A stretch of 64,000 bases of DNA from Verrucomicrobiota bacterium (GTDB lineage Bacteria > Chlamydiota > Chlamydiia > Chlamydiales > Rhabdochlamydiaceae): the NCBI GenBank assembly GCA_018240015.1, contig JAFEGJ010000002.1, forward strand, positions 62,619 to 126,618, written 5' to 3'. Under the pieces are notes generated by a model, which was not told the DNA's origin, searched no databases, and saw nothing but the letters and a program-made list of their open reading frames with translations. This document shows positions 8,601 to 16,249 of the stretch, piece by piece; positions within the stretch are counted from its first letter, which is position 1, and each line of letters opens with the position of its first letter. A program made the translations under genes and the position numbers.

Positions 8601-8771
8601 TTATTTGGAAAAGATTTCAGGATTTTCTTTGGCTATCTGGATATATTCCTCGGTAAGAATAGAGACTAAGGTATCTAGCAATCTTTTAGCAGCAGGATTT
8701 GCTTTCCAGCCCAAGCTAAGAGTGGCTTCCTCTTCGGTTAGATCTGATTTTGCTTTTACTAAAGATGCCAT
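8601..8771 (-). CDS. Small protein upstream of the recombinase
   Basis: A 56-residue frame (MASLVKAKSDLTEEEA to the end, NPEIFSK) ends just before the ribosome binding site of the recombinase, 10 bases from its start. It is mostly helical and mildly charged, and I recognise no domain. The ATG at 8771 is the only ATG, and an in-frame stop lies about 50 bases further up. Position and spacing suggest co-transcription with the recombinase from the shared divergent region facing the XRE gene. It might act as an accessory or directionality protein, but that is only a guess from position. Confidence 0.55.
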   Translation of the reverse strand: MASLVKAKSDLTEEEATLSLGWKANPAAKRLLDTLVSILTEEYIQIAKENPEIFSK

Positions 8772-8845
8772 GGCCCTTGTCTTTTTTGCTCTGCAGGGGA
8801 TAATATGCTCTATACAGCCTTATGTTATATACCCCTTAATGACTA

Positions 8846-8869
8846 AAATATACCGTTTGAGGTATATTT
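8846..8869. promoter_or_regulatory. Palindrome, likely XRE operator
   Basis: AAATATACC (8846-8854) and GGTATATTT (8861-8869) form a 9-base inverted repeat with a 6-base spacer. It lies 20 bases before the XRE gene and between it and the divergent recombinase unit. A further half-site-like TATATACC occurs at 8826-8833. XRE regulators bind such dyads, so this probably controls both directions. Confidence 0.55.
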
Positions 8870-8889
8870 AAGGCAACAAAAAGTTCAGT

Positions 8890-9093
8890 ATGGATGCAAA
8901 AAAATTAGGCAAGAAGATCAAGCTTGCAAGAGTTGAGATGGATATGACGCAAGCCGATCTTGCGCAAGCTACAGAGATAATGCAGAAGAGCATTTCTCGA
9001 TATGAGAGAGGACAGTCTCTGCCTACTCTAGAGACATTAGAAAAAATAGCGAAAGTTCTGAAGAAATCTTTTGGATATTTTTTGGACGAATGA
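8890..9093 (+). CDS. XRE-family DNA-binding regulator
   Basis: The 67-residue protein is a single Cro/CI-type helix-turn-helix domain: KIKLARVEMDMTQADLAQAT (about 9-28), then KSISRYERGQSLPTLETLEKIAKVL. It has no extra ligand domain. It is transcribed away from the small gene and recombinase, and a palindrome lies in the shared upstream region. The likely role is control of the island's integration module, and perhaps of itself. The minus-strand gene pair ends just after it, so the two units converge. Confidence 0.88.
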   Translation: MDAKKLGKKIKLARVEMDMTQADLAQATEIMQKSISRYERGQSLPTLETLEKIAKVLKKSFGYFLDE

Positions 9094-9107
9094 TGTGTTT
9101 ATGAATA

Positions 9108-9866
9108 TTAAGCCTGAGTCCTCTTTTTGCTTATACAAGTTTTTTCAAACATGCTTAAGATGTCTGAGTGCAGGTAATGTGTTAGTTCTAATATCATAGG
9201 TATATCATCTGGTTTCCCACTGAGGTATGCAAGCATACCTTCTGAACTTGCTGTAAAGAAATTGGATAATCCAATTTGGTCGAGATGCGAGTCATTACAA
9301 AGCTTGCAATAGACTAATAGATAATTCCATTCAAGTGAGTTTGATTTCAGATTTTTTCGTTTGTGATATTCATCGACAATTTTTGCTCTTTCCCATACGC
9401 CTAGTTCTTTTTTTTTGTTTTTTATTTTTGAACTTAATTTTTTTATCTGAGTCTCAGCTTGTTTTATTAGTTTTTCTACGGATTTTTTGGAGGGTAATGG
9501 AGGCAGGATAATACTTGATGGGGGATAACTACAAAAATCATAAACTTTCTTCAGTTGCTTTTTTTTCTGAATGATCGGATCTAAGAGAAAAATGTTGACA
9601 TGTTCAAGCGTGTTTGATACAAAAACAAATTTTGCATTTATTTGATTTTCCATCAGAGATTTCAATATAACTAGAGCGGGGTAAGAACGATTCTCTTTAC
9701 ACAACACATAAATGCCTTCAGCTAAACTTTGAGCAGCAACGGCCATTTGTAAAAGCAGACGTTTTTTCGCTCTTAGCTGTGAGATACTGATTTGTTGTTG
9801 GACTAGGTACTCACCTCGATCGTCTAGATGTTTGGCCAACTTCAATAGGAGTTCATCATTTTCCAT
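9108..9866 (-). CDS. Hypothetical protein, DUF5677-like
   Basis: The 252-residue protein has an N-terminal helical half (AAQSLAEGIYVLCKENRSYPALVILKSLMEN, about 42-72) that resembles the DUF5677 pattern of paired helices with a conserved Arg/Glu core. A lysine-rich coiled coil follows (about 120-165), then a second helical half. There is no signal peptide or membrane span. The start lies 4 bases after the nuclease-like gene at 9871, so the pair forms an operon. DUF5677 proteins are common on islands, but their role is not settled. The family call is weak; HEPN-like helical proteins would look similar. Confidence 0.6.
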   Translation of the reverse strand: MENDELLLKLAKHLDDRGEYLVQQQISISQLRAKKRLLLQMAVAAQSLAEGIYVLCKENRSYPALVILKSLMENQINAKFVFVSNTLEHVNIFLLDPIIQKKKQLKKVYDFCSYPPSSIILPPLPSKKSVEKLIKQAETQIKKLSSKIKNKKKELGVWERAKIVDEYHKRKNLKSNSLEWNYLLVYCKLCNDSHLDQIGLSNFFTASSEGMLAYLSGKPDDIPMILELTHYLHSDILSMFEKTCISKKRTQA

Positions 9867-9870
9867 GTTC

Positions 9871-10617
9871 TTAGCTACTTTGAGAATGTTTTCTAATAGC
9901 CAACCAATATTGACAGTAGTCGCAAGTTGAACAGAATTCAGGGATAGAATCCTTAACTAGGCAGGCTTTTATTTCATGGAGTTTACCATCAATCCAAGAA
10001 TCATTTCCAGTATAAGGAAGTAGGGAAATCTTAAATTCTAATTTTCCCGTAAAAGTGTCCTTTTCAGTATTGCCGTTGCAATATACAAAATAGCCTGTAT
10101 TCGAGACCTTGAACCCATTTCTTCTAAGAAGCCATTGGTAGATTTCCATCTGTCGTTTGTATGCTTGGCGATAGTCCTCTTCTAGAGTTATTTCTTTTGA
10201 TGTTGAGGTCGCCTTGTAATCTACAACAATCAATTCCCCATTTGGCCTGACCCAAAGATCATCTAATGCACCTGTGATGATGAAATTAGTCTTATCATGC
10301 AAATACTGTACGCCTTTTAGGTTCGTACGCCAGTCATTTAACTGCGGATGGGAGAAAGGAATTACATCAATATTGTGATCAACACAGATTGGATGAGGCT
10401 TTCCCTTCTCTCTATATTGGTCAAATTCTTTCTTTAATAGGGCGTCTACAGCGTTGTTGAGGGTGAAGGGATAGGAGGGTGGCCGCCCAGTGCCACATCG
10501 CCTATCAAGATAGAAGCAGCGCGGACAGCTAAGAAAATCTTCGATTTTCGAACGGCTTAGCTTAAATTTAGTGTTATTCGTAACGAATAAATTTCTTGAT
10601 CTTTGAGGATTATACAT
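9871..10617 (-). CDS. RecB/Cas4-like PD-(D/E)XK nuclease
   Basis: The 248-residue protein matches the Cas4/RecB-type nuclease pattern. The Tyr/Cys-rich N-terminus (SKIEDFLSCPRCFYLDRRC) is followed by the catalytic D in GALDDLW, then LIVVDYKAT with D and K, and the Q/Y motif RQMEIYQWLLR. Two further cysteines near the C-terminus (CSTCDYC) with Cys in the N-terminal motif could hold an Fe-S cluster as in Cas4. There is no CRISPR array or cas gene nearby. I chose the second ATG (10617) because GGGAG lies about 5 bases before it; the frame opens 4 codons earlier. It is the first gene of a pair with 9108. Confidence 0.75.
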   Translation of the reverse strand: MYNPQRSRNLFVTNNTKFKLSRSKIEDFLSCPRCFYLDRRCGTGRPPSYPFTLNNAVDALLKKEFDQYREKGKPHPICVDHNIDVIPFSHPQLNDWRTNLKGVQYLHDKTNFIITGALDDLWVRPNGELIVVDYKATSTSKEITLEEDYRQAYKRQMEIYQWLLRRNGFKVSNTGYFVYCNGNTEKDTFTGKLEFKISLLPYTGNDSWIDGKLHEIKACLVKDSIPEFCSTCDYCQYWLAIRKHSQSS

Positions 10618-10760
10618 GACGGCTCCCATTAATTAATTTTAGATGGAAATATATCATAAGTATGATGTTAATGCCATGATTTGTTTGTGTTATAAATTAA
10701 CAGTTGTGGCAGCCTAATTTGATTAAATCGTGCTAGATATTCTAAGCTAAGTTTGTTACA

Positions 10761-10782
10761 ATGACCGGCTAAAGCCGGTCAT
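10761..10782. promoter_or_regulatory. Inverted repeat upstream of hsdM
   Basis: ATGACCGGC and GCCGGTCAT form a perfect 9-base palindrome with a 4-base loop (TAAA). It sits in the 218-base gap between the divergent nuclease pair and hsdM, 53 bases before hsdM. It could be an operator or a short hairpin. There is no T-run, so it is not a standard terminator. The rest of this gap is AT-rich and shows nothing else I can name. Confidence 0.45.
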
Positions 10783-10835
10783 ACACAAGCCATGGTGTTT
10801 ATGTGGTCGGTTAATAAAATCTTTAAAGAAAGCCT

Positions 10836-12290
10836 ATGTTTGAACAAGTTTTTAAGAACATTGATGACATCCTCAGAAAAGACGCTGGTTGCACTAGTGA
10901 ATTGGATTACACCGAGCAGACCTCATGGCTTCTATTTTTAAAATACCTTGATGCCCTCGAACATGATAAGGCCATGGAAGCCGAGTTGGGAAACAAGGCA
11001 TATACAAATATGCTCGAAAAACCCTATCGCTGGGTAAGCTGGGCTGCGCCTAGAGGTCGTGATGGCAAGATCGATCACAATACTGCTTTGACTGGAGAGG
11101 ACTTACTGACATTTGTTAATCAGAAACTCTTTCCCTATTTACAAGGCTTCAAAGCCAAAGCAAGCAATCCAAACACCATTGAATATAAGATTGGTGAAAT
11201 TTTTGGAGAGATCAAAAATAAAATATCCAGCGGCTATACTCTTCGAGAAATTATTGATGCCATTGATGAACTACGCTTTCGTTCTCAAACTGAGAAGCAC
11301 GAGCTATCGCACCTTTATGAAACCAAAGTCAAAAATATGGGCAACGCGGGTCGAAATGGTGGTGAGTATTATACCCCACGACCACTCATCCGTGCCATAA
11401 TACAGGTGATACAGCCTAAGATTGGCGAAAAAATTTATGACGGCGCTGTTGGTTCAGCAGGCTTTCTATGCGAGGCGTATGACTACTTGAAAGCTCAAGG
11501 AAACCTTCAAACAAAAGATCTTACGGCTCTTCAGACCCAAACATTCTATGGTAAAGAAAAGAAATCCCTCGCCTATGTCATTGCAATAATGAACATGATT
11601 TTACATGGCATTGAAGCTCCGAATATTCTCCATACCAATACGCTTGCCGAAAATCTCGCTGATATTCAGGAAAAAGACCGTATGGATGTTATTCTTGCAA
11701 ATCCACCATTTGGTGGCAAAGAACGGAAGGAAATTCAGCAGAACTTCCCTATTCGTACTGGAGAAACAGCCTTTCTATTCCTCCAACATTTTATTAAGAT
11801 GCTCAAAGTCGGTGGTAGGGCAGCTGTAGTCATCAAGAATACTTTTCTCTCCAATACCGACAATGCTTCTGTCAGTCTACGTAAGCTCCTTTTGGAAAGT
11901 TGCAATGTACATACGATACTCGATTGTCCTGCGGGCACATTCCAGGGAGCAGGAGTAAAAACGGTAGTGTTGTTTTTCGAAAAAGGGATGAGAACCCAGA
12001 AAATATGGTTCTATCAGCTCGACCCCAATCGTAATTTGGGCAAGACCAACCCACTTAACGACTCAGACCTTGCGGAGTTCGCTGCAATGCGGGCAAGCTT
12101 AGCCGAATCGTCAAAGTCTTGGAATATAGACGTTAATAGTATTAACCAAATAACATTTGAACTTTCGGTGAAGAATCCAAATAACGCCGAGATAGTGATC
12201 CATCGTAGCCCTATTGAGATTATTAATGAAATGGCTGCATTAGATGCACAAAGCGATGAGGTTCTGACTAATATCCGGAGGCTGCTATGA
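10836..12290 (+). CDS. hsdM: Type I restriction-modification methyltransferase
   Basis: The 484-residue HsdM has the helical HsdM N-terminal domain (1-150, LDYTEQTSWLLFLKYLDALEHD). The N6-adenine methylase core follows, with the SAM motif GAVGSAGFLCEA (about 204-215) and catalytic NPPFGG (about 289-294). It methylates adenine at the target set by HsdS. The stop overlaps the start of hsdS by 4 bases. AAAGAAAG precedes the ATG. The order hsdM-hsdS-hsdR on one strand is complete. Length is normal for the family. Confidence 0.93.
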   Translation: MFEQVFKNIDDILRKDAGCTSELDYTEQTSWLLFLKYLDALEHDKAMEAELGNKAYTNMLEKPYRWVSWAAPRGRDGKIDHNTALTGEDLLTFVNQKLFPYLQGFKAKASNPNTIEYKIGEIFGEIKNKISSGYTLREIIDAIDELRFRSQTEKHELSHLYETKVKNMGNAGRNGGEYYTPRPLIRAIIQVIQPKIGEKIYDGAVGSAGFLCEAYDYLKAQGNLQTKDLTALQTQTFYGKEKKSLAYVIAIMNMILHGIEAPNILHTNTLAENLADIQEKDRMDVILANPPFGGKERKEIQQNFPIRTGETAFLFLQHFIKMLKVGGRAAVVIKNTFLSNTDNASVSLRKLLLESCNVHTILDCPAGTFQGAGVKTVVLFFEKGMRTQKIWFYQLDPNRNLGKTNPLNDSDLAEFAAMRASLAESSKSWNIDVNSINQITFELSVKNPNNAEIVIHRSPIEIINEMAALDAQSDEVLTNIRRLL

Positions 12291-12898
12291 AGCAAGGTTG
12301 GAACACAAAGAAACTAGGTGATGTTTGCGACTTTTTGAATCGCGGTATCTCGCCCAAATATCTAGAAAATGGTGGTGTTTGCGTACTCAATCAAAAGTGC
12401 ATTCGTAACCATCAGATTAACTATGAGCTTTCGCGGAGACATGATTTGTCTTCAAAGAAGGTGGCTGATGAGCGTTTTATCCAATTAGGTGATGTACTTA
12501 TTAACTCTACTGGAACCGGTACCCTTGGCCGTTTAGCACAGGTTTGCGAAGATCCCATCGAGCCAACAACAGTTGATTCGCACATTACGATAGTAAGACC
12601 AAAAAAAGCGCTATTTCATCTTGATTTTTTCGGCTATATGCTTGTCGTAATAGAAGACTCCATTAAAGAAGCCGGCGAAGGTTGTGGAGGTCAAACCGAG
12701 CTAGCTCGTTCTATCTTGGCTGAAAAATTCCTTGTGAGTTATCCAGAATCGATCTTCGAGCAGCAGCTAATTGCTGCCAAATTAAATGCGCTTGCCATAG
12801 AAACCCAGTGCCTAGAATCCATCTATGAACGCAAGCTTACTGTACTAAAGGCATTAAAAAAATCGCTACTTACCCACGCCTTCTCCGGTAGCTTATAG
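12287..12898 (+). CDS. hsdS: Type I specificity subunit, half size
   Basis: The 203-residue HsdS carries one target-recognition domain (WNTKKLGDVCDFLNRGISPKY through TIVRPK) and one conserved helical region with the usual sequence FEQQLIAAKLNAL...KALKKSLLTHAFSGSL. Normal HsdS proteins are about twice this length with two recognition domains. Half-size forms can work as dimers and then recognise a symmetric split site. No second hsdS fragment is seen before hsdR, which begins 8 bases later. Whether this is a functional half or a shortened gene cannot be told, though the C-terminus is intact. Confidence 0.88.
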   Translation: MKQGWNTKKLGDVCDFLNRGISPKYLENGGVCVLNQKCIRNHQINYELSRRHDLSSKKVADERFIQLGDVLINSTGTGTLGRLAQVCEDPIEPTTVDSHITIVRPKKALFHLDFFGYMLVVIEDSIKEAGEGCGGQTELARSILAEKFLVSYPESIFEQQLIAAKLNALAIETQCLESIYERKLTVLKALKKSLLTHAFSGSL

Positions 12899-12906
12899 GA
12901 CAGCCA

Positions 12907-15309
12907 ATGAACGAAGCTGAAACCAGAGCAGAACATATTGATCCCGCACTAAAAGCTGCTGGTTGGGGGGTTATTGAGGACAGCAGAATCTTGCGCGAGT
13001 ATCGCATTACTCCAGGACGCATAGAAGGTCATGGACGGCGAGGCAAAGGGCTTACTGCTGATTACGTGCTGGTCTACCGTAACCACAAGTTGGCCGTTAT
13101 CGAGGCTAAATCATGGGATGAAGAGCTGACAGAAGGCGTTGGTCAAGCCAAAGATTATGCTTCAAAGCTGGCACTCCGATTCGCCTATTCTACCAATGGC
13201 CAAGGTATCTATCGCATCGACATGGAAACAGGGAAAGAAGGCGAGGAGCTTTGTTATCCCTCACCCAATGAACTATGGAAAATGACCTTTGCTAAGGCGA
13301 ATGCATGGCGTGATCGCTTTGCTGAAGTGTCTTTTGATGACAAGGGCGGTTCGCATCAAGGCCGATACTATCAGGACAATGCTGTTGAAGGGGTTATGGA
13401 AGCCGTTGCACATAATAAACAACGCATTTTGCTCACACTAGCTACCGGTACCGGTAAAACGTTTATTGCATTTCAAATCGCTTGGAAACTGTTTCACAGC
13501 CGTTGGAATTTGGGTCGTGAGCCGTCACGTCAACCACGTATTCTCTTTCTTGCAGACCGGAATATTCTCGCTGATCAGGCTTACAATGCCTTTTCATCTT
13601 TTCCTGAAGACGCATTAGTGCGTATTGATCCGAAAGATATCAACAAGAAAGGCAAAGTGCCGAAAAATGGCAGCTTGTTCTTTACTATTTTTCAGACCTT
13701 TATGAGTGGGCCTTTAAAAGATGGCCAGCCATCTCCCTATTTCGGAGAGTACCCACCGGACTTTTTTGATTTCATTATTATTGATGAATGTCATCGAGGT
13801 GGTGCAAAGGACGAAAGTAACTGGCGCGGAATCCTAGAGTATTTTTCTCCAGCAGTACAACTTGGTCTCACTGCAACGCCCCGGCGCAAGGATAATGTGG
13901 ATACCTATGAGTACTTCGGAGAACCTGCCTATATTTATTCGCTCAAGGAAGGCATCAACGATGGATTCCTCACACCATTCAAGGTGAAGCAGATTTCTAC
14001 TACTCTTGATGAATACGTCTATACACCCGACGATCAATTGATCGAGGGCGAAATTGAGCCAGGAAAGCGTTACATAGAGTCCGACTTTAACAAAAACATC
14101 GAGATCAAAGAGCGTGAAAGGAAGCGCGTAGAGATTTTCATGAAACTGATCAATAAGAATGAGAAAACGCTTGTATTTTGTGCCTCACAAGGTCATGCAC
14201 TGGCAGTGCGCGATCTTATCAATCAGATAAAGGGGAGCAGAGATCCGAATTACTGCCAACGGGTAACTGCGAGCGATGGAGCTCTGGGCGATCAACATCT
14301 TCGCGATTTTCAGGACAATGAGAAAGCTATTCCAACCATTCTCACTACTTCTCAAAAGCTATCGACTGGCGTAGATGCTCGTAATATCCGCAACATAGTC
14401 CTCATGAGGCCAATCAACTCCATGATTGAATTCAAGCAGATCATTGGACGCGGAACACGCCTATATGATGGTAAGGACTACTTTACGATTTATGATTTTG
14501 TAAAAGCACACCATCACTTCCAAGACGAGGAGTGGGATGGGCCGCCGAAAACAGATGACCCATGTTCGGAATGCGGATTCCAATCTTGTGAATGCGAGTG
14601 GAAGTCTCCGCAGCCGAGTTCTGCGTGGAGTTTTAAAGAATCTATGGAGGAATCTTGCTCTATCTGCAATCAGCTCGACTGTGTATGTAAGAAGAAAACA
14701 AGAGTTAAAGTAAAACTCGCTGATGGTAAAGAGCGCACTATTCAGCACACGATAGCCACTACGTTCTGGCATACTGACGGGACTCCGATGTCTGCGCAAC
14801 AATTTATGGAACTACTTTTCGGAAAACTACCTGAATTTTTCAAGAATGAGGGGGAACTCCGCGCGTTGTGGAGCCGGCCAGATACGCGGAAGAAGCTCTT
14901 ACAAGGGCTTGCTGAGAAAGGTTTTGGTAGCGGGGAACTTGCAGCGATGCAGAAGATCATTAACGCTGAGAAGAGTGATTTGTTCGATGTATTGGCTTAT
15001 GTGGCCTATGCCTTACCAACACAAACCCGTGAAGAACGTGCGACAAGGGCTCAGGTCATCATCAGCGAGCAATTCAATAACAACCAGCAGGTATTTCTTA
15101 ACTTCGTGCTATCACATTATGTTAGCGTTGGCGTTGGAGAGCTGGACCAGGAAAAGCTAGTTCCTTTATTGCGGCTCAAGTATCACAATTCCATCACTGA
15201 TGCCGTTATCGAGCTTCAAATGCCGACTGATGAGATTAGCAAAGTATTTACGGGCTTCCAGAAATACCTCTATCAGCAAACAGAGCATCGGATGCTGTCT
15301 AAGCATTGA
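12907..15309 (+). CDS. hsdR: Type I restriction endonuclease subunit
   Basis: The 800-residue HsdR has an N-terminal PD-(D/E)XK nuclease (D52, AVIEAKSW with Glu66 and Lys68, Q80-Y84). The SF2 motor follows: Walker A ATGTGKT near 177-183, DECH in IIDECHRGG near 293, LTATPRRKD, and the arginine region QIIGRGTRLYD near 515. A cysteine-rich insert (CSECGFQSCECE and CSICNQLDCVC, about 553-600) and an EcoEI-type C-terminal domain complete it. It translocates DNA and cuts unmodified targets away from the site. It follows hsdS closely and shares its transcript. The protein looks intact. Confidence 0.93.
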   Translation: MNEAETRAEHIDPALKAAGWGVIEDSRILREYRITPGRIEGHGRRGKGLTADYVLVYRNHKLAVIEAKSWDEELTEGVGQAKDYASKLALRFAYSTNGQGIYRIDMETGKEGEELCYPSPNELWKMTFAKANAWRDRFAEVSFDDKGGSHQGRYYQDNAVEGVMEAVAHNKQRILLTLATGTGKTFIAFQIAWKLFHSRWNLGREPSRQPRILFLADRNILADQAYNAFSSFPEDALVRIDPKDINKKGKVPKNGSLFFTIFQTFMSGPLKDGQPSPYFGEYPPDFFDFIIIDECHRGGAKDESNWRGILEYFSPAVQLGLTATPRRKDNVDTYEYFGEPAYIYSLKEGINDGFLTPFKVKQISTTLDEYVYTPDDQLIEGEIEPGKRYIESDFNKNIEIKERERKRVEIFMKLINKNEKTLVFCASQGHALAVRDLINQIKGSRDPNYCQRVTASDGALGDQHLRDFQDNEKAIPTILTTSQKLSTGVDARNIRNIVLMRPINSMIEFKQIIGRGTRLYDGKDYFTIYDFVKAHHHFQDEEWDGPPKTDDPCSECGFQSCECEWKSPQPSSAWSFKESMEESCSICNQLDCVCKKKTRVKVKLADGKERTIQHTIATTFWHTDGTPMSAQQFMELLFGKLPEFFKNEGELRALWSRPDTRKKLLQGLAEKGFGSGELAAMQKIINAEKSDLFDVLAYVAYALPTQTREERATRAQVIISEQFNNNQQVFLNFVLSHYVSVGVGELDQEKLVPLLRLKYHNSITDAVIELQMPTDEISKVFTGFQKYLYQQTEHRMLSKH

Positions 15310-15322
15310 AGCAAAGACTCTT

Positions 15323-15397
15323 ATGTCGAAAAGTAATTTAGGGTATTCTCAAAAAATGCCAGAATTATCTAACATTGCTCTTTTTGAGGATAAGTGA
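15323..15397 (+). pseudogene. BRO-like N-terminal scrap or leader peptide
   Basis: A 24-codon frame (MSKSNLGYSQKMPELS, then NIALFEDK) ends in TGA that overlaps the GTG start of the next gene (GTGA). The end resembles the N-terminus of BRO-type phage antirepressors (IALFEDK followed by KIR-type residues), where the domain would continue. Here it stops, so it may be a truncated remnant. It could instead be a small coupled leader peptide. Evidence is thin. Confidence 0.3.
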
Positions 15398-15882
15398 GAA
15401 AGATTCGGATTTACTGCGACACTGGTGCCGATATTTCAAAGTTAAAAACCACAGTTCCTCAGTGTGAATTTTACCAATTTCCATATGACTCTCCAGATAG
15501 GCCAAAAAAACCACTCCTGCTTGCGATGCCTTCTGGGGCTCAATGGAGAGACTGCCATGCTGCTTGGGAAGAATTTTCTGAGGTTACTTGGGATGACTTT
15601 AAGGAAAGTGATCTATATCACCAAATCAAAGCTGTTATTGGCATTGGACCTGAGAATCGAAGGGACGTTTTACATTTTGATTCTGCATACAAAACAGGAT
15701 GCCAAATTTTTCTCACCTCGGACAAGGGTCATATTTGGTTGAAAAAGATTGCATTAGAGTCGATTACGAAGATCAAAACCTTTTGTACCCCATTTGAGCT
15801 CAAAGAGATTTTAGAACATTTAACAAGCTTAAACCTGGCTGAAAGTTATGAAAATCGCGATACTCCTTCTTCCTCAATCTAG
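15394..15882 (+). CDS. PIN-like domain protein
   Basis: The 162-residue protein starts with RKIRIYCDTGADISKL and has a later HFDSAYKTGCQIFLTSDKGHIW (about 91-112). These spacings resemble the first and third acidic motifs of PIN-domain ribonucleases (D near the start; D...A...GC..F.T.D in the third). The middle Glu region is less clear. The start GTG at 15394 overlaps a short upstream frame. It is the last intact gene of the island, after hsdR, and may be an accessory toxin-like gene. No antitoxin partner is obvious. The PIN call is moderate. Confidence 0.6.
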   Translation: MRKIRIYCDTGADISKLKTTVPQCEFYQFPYDSPDRPKKPLLLAMPSGAQWRDCHAAWEEFSEVTWDDFKESDLYHQIKAVIGIGPENRRDVLHFDSAYKTGCQIFLTSDKGHIWLKKIALESITKIKTFCTPFELKEILEHLTSLNLAESYENRDTPSSSI

Positions 15883-15904
15883 GATGCAATCCCAGGTAAA
15901 ATCT

Positions 15905-16084
15905 TTAACTTTGAAAGAGTAAACCCTTTCTTACAGTCTTTTTATCAATATTAAGCGTGGTAGCAATGGCCTCATTTGACATTCCCAGCGTTTTTAATTC
16001 CTTGATTTTTGGTGCTAATATTTGATAAATCGGCAGGGATTGGTGACATGAAATTTTGACCTGCATGGAGATTTGGGAAGAGGT
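15905..16084 (-). pseudogene. C-terminal remnant of a second recombinase
   Basis: The last 59 residues of this frame (SCHQSLPIYQILAPKIKELK and a helix-turn-helix SNEAIATTLNIDKKTVRK) look like the C-terminal DNA-binding tail of a serine recombinase-like protein from another element. The frame continues upstream across the right attachment arm and flank repeats to 16303 without a credible start, so it is broken. It lies at the right edge of the island. A resident integrase at this tRNA may have been partly overwritten. Confidence 0.5.
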
Positions 16085-16102
16085 ACGAATTGGTCCCTCC
16101 TT
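16082..16102. repeat. Right arm of reconstructed attP
   Basis: This 21-base arm begins ggtacgaattggt and is followed by CG at 16103-16104, then tccgtatttt, which resembles the chromosomal flank of tRNA-Ser. It is the inverted partner of 6929-6949. Compared with a simple attB-derived right junction there are four extra bases (tccg), so the junction is not perfectly clean. Confidence 0.7.
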
Positions 16103-16104
16103 CG

Positions 16105-16147
16105 TCCGTATTTTTTTTTGAAAAAATTCGGAAGAGAGCAAGCCAAC
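16105..16147. repeat. tRNA-Ser flank, copy 1
   Basis: The stretch tccgta, T-run, a/g-rich bridge and cggaagagagcaagccaac repeats at 16263-16304 with small differences in the T-run. In the second copy the same sequence directly follows a tRNA-Ser 3' end, so both are copies of the chromosomal flank. Together they bracket about 115 bases of non-coding DNA. Confidence 0.7.
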
Positions 16148-16249
16148 AGTTTGGCTTGCGAGTAGGGTGAGAAGCGAGCAGCGATGTTTTGCGTAGTAAA
16201 ACAGACGCGAGAGGTCCGAAGGACGAGAGCGAAGCGATCGCTTTAAGGA

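Larger units (their letters stand above)
6929..16104. mobile_element. Serine-recombinase island in tRNA-Ser
   Basis: The segment between the tRNA-Ser 3' end and 16104 has the marks of an integrated element. A serine recombinase gene sits at the tRNA end. Inverted 21-base arms lie at both ends (6929-6949 and 16082-16102, two mismatches). The cargo has no counterpart in the flanking housekeeping genes. A copy of the tRNA 3' end (17 bases) lies a little further on at 16250-16266. Cargo includes an XRE regulator, a nuclease gene pair, hsdM-hsdS-hsdR and a PIN-like gene. No replication, portal or conjugation genes are visible, so it is a compact defence-type island that would need only its recombinase for integration. 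Confidence 0.85.

Noticed and set aside
8569-8871. 100-codon plus-strand frame upstream of the XRE gene
   Set aside because: It is antisense to the small gene at 8601 and the recombinase start, with no family match. It uses the divergent region and looks like chance.
6929-16104. CRISPR array near the Cas4-like nuclease
   Set aside because: No regularly spaced repeats were found in the island or elsewhere in the window, and no other cas genes.
6929-16104. Prophage interpretation of the island
   Set aside because: No capsid, tail, portal or terminase genes. The cargo is restriction and small regulatory genes.
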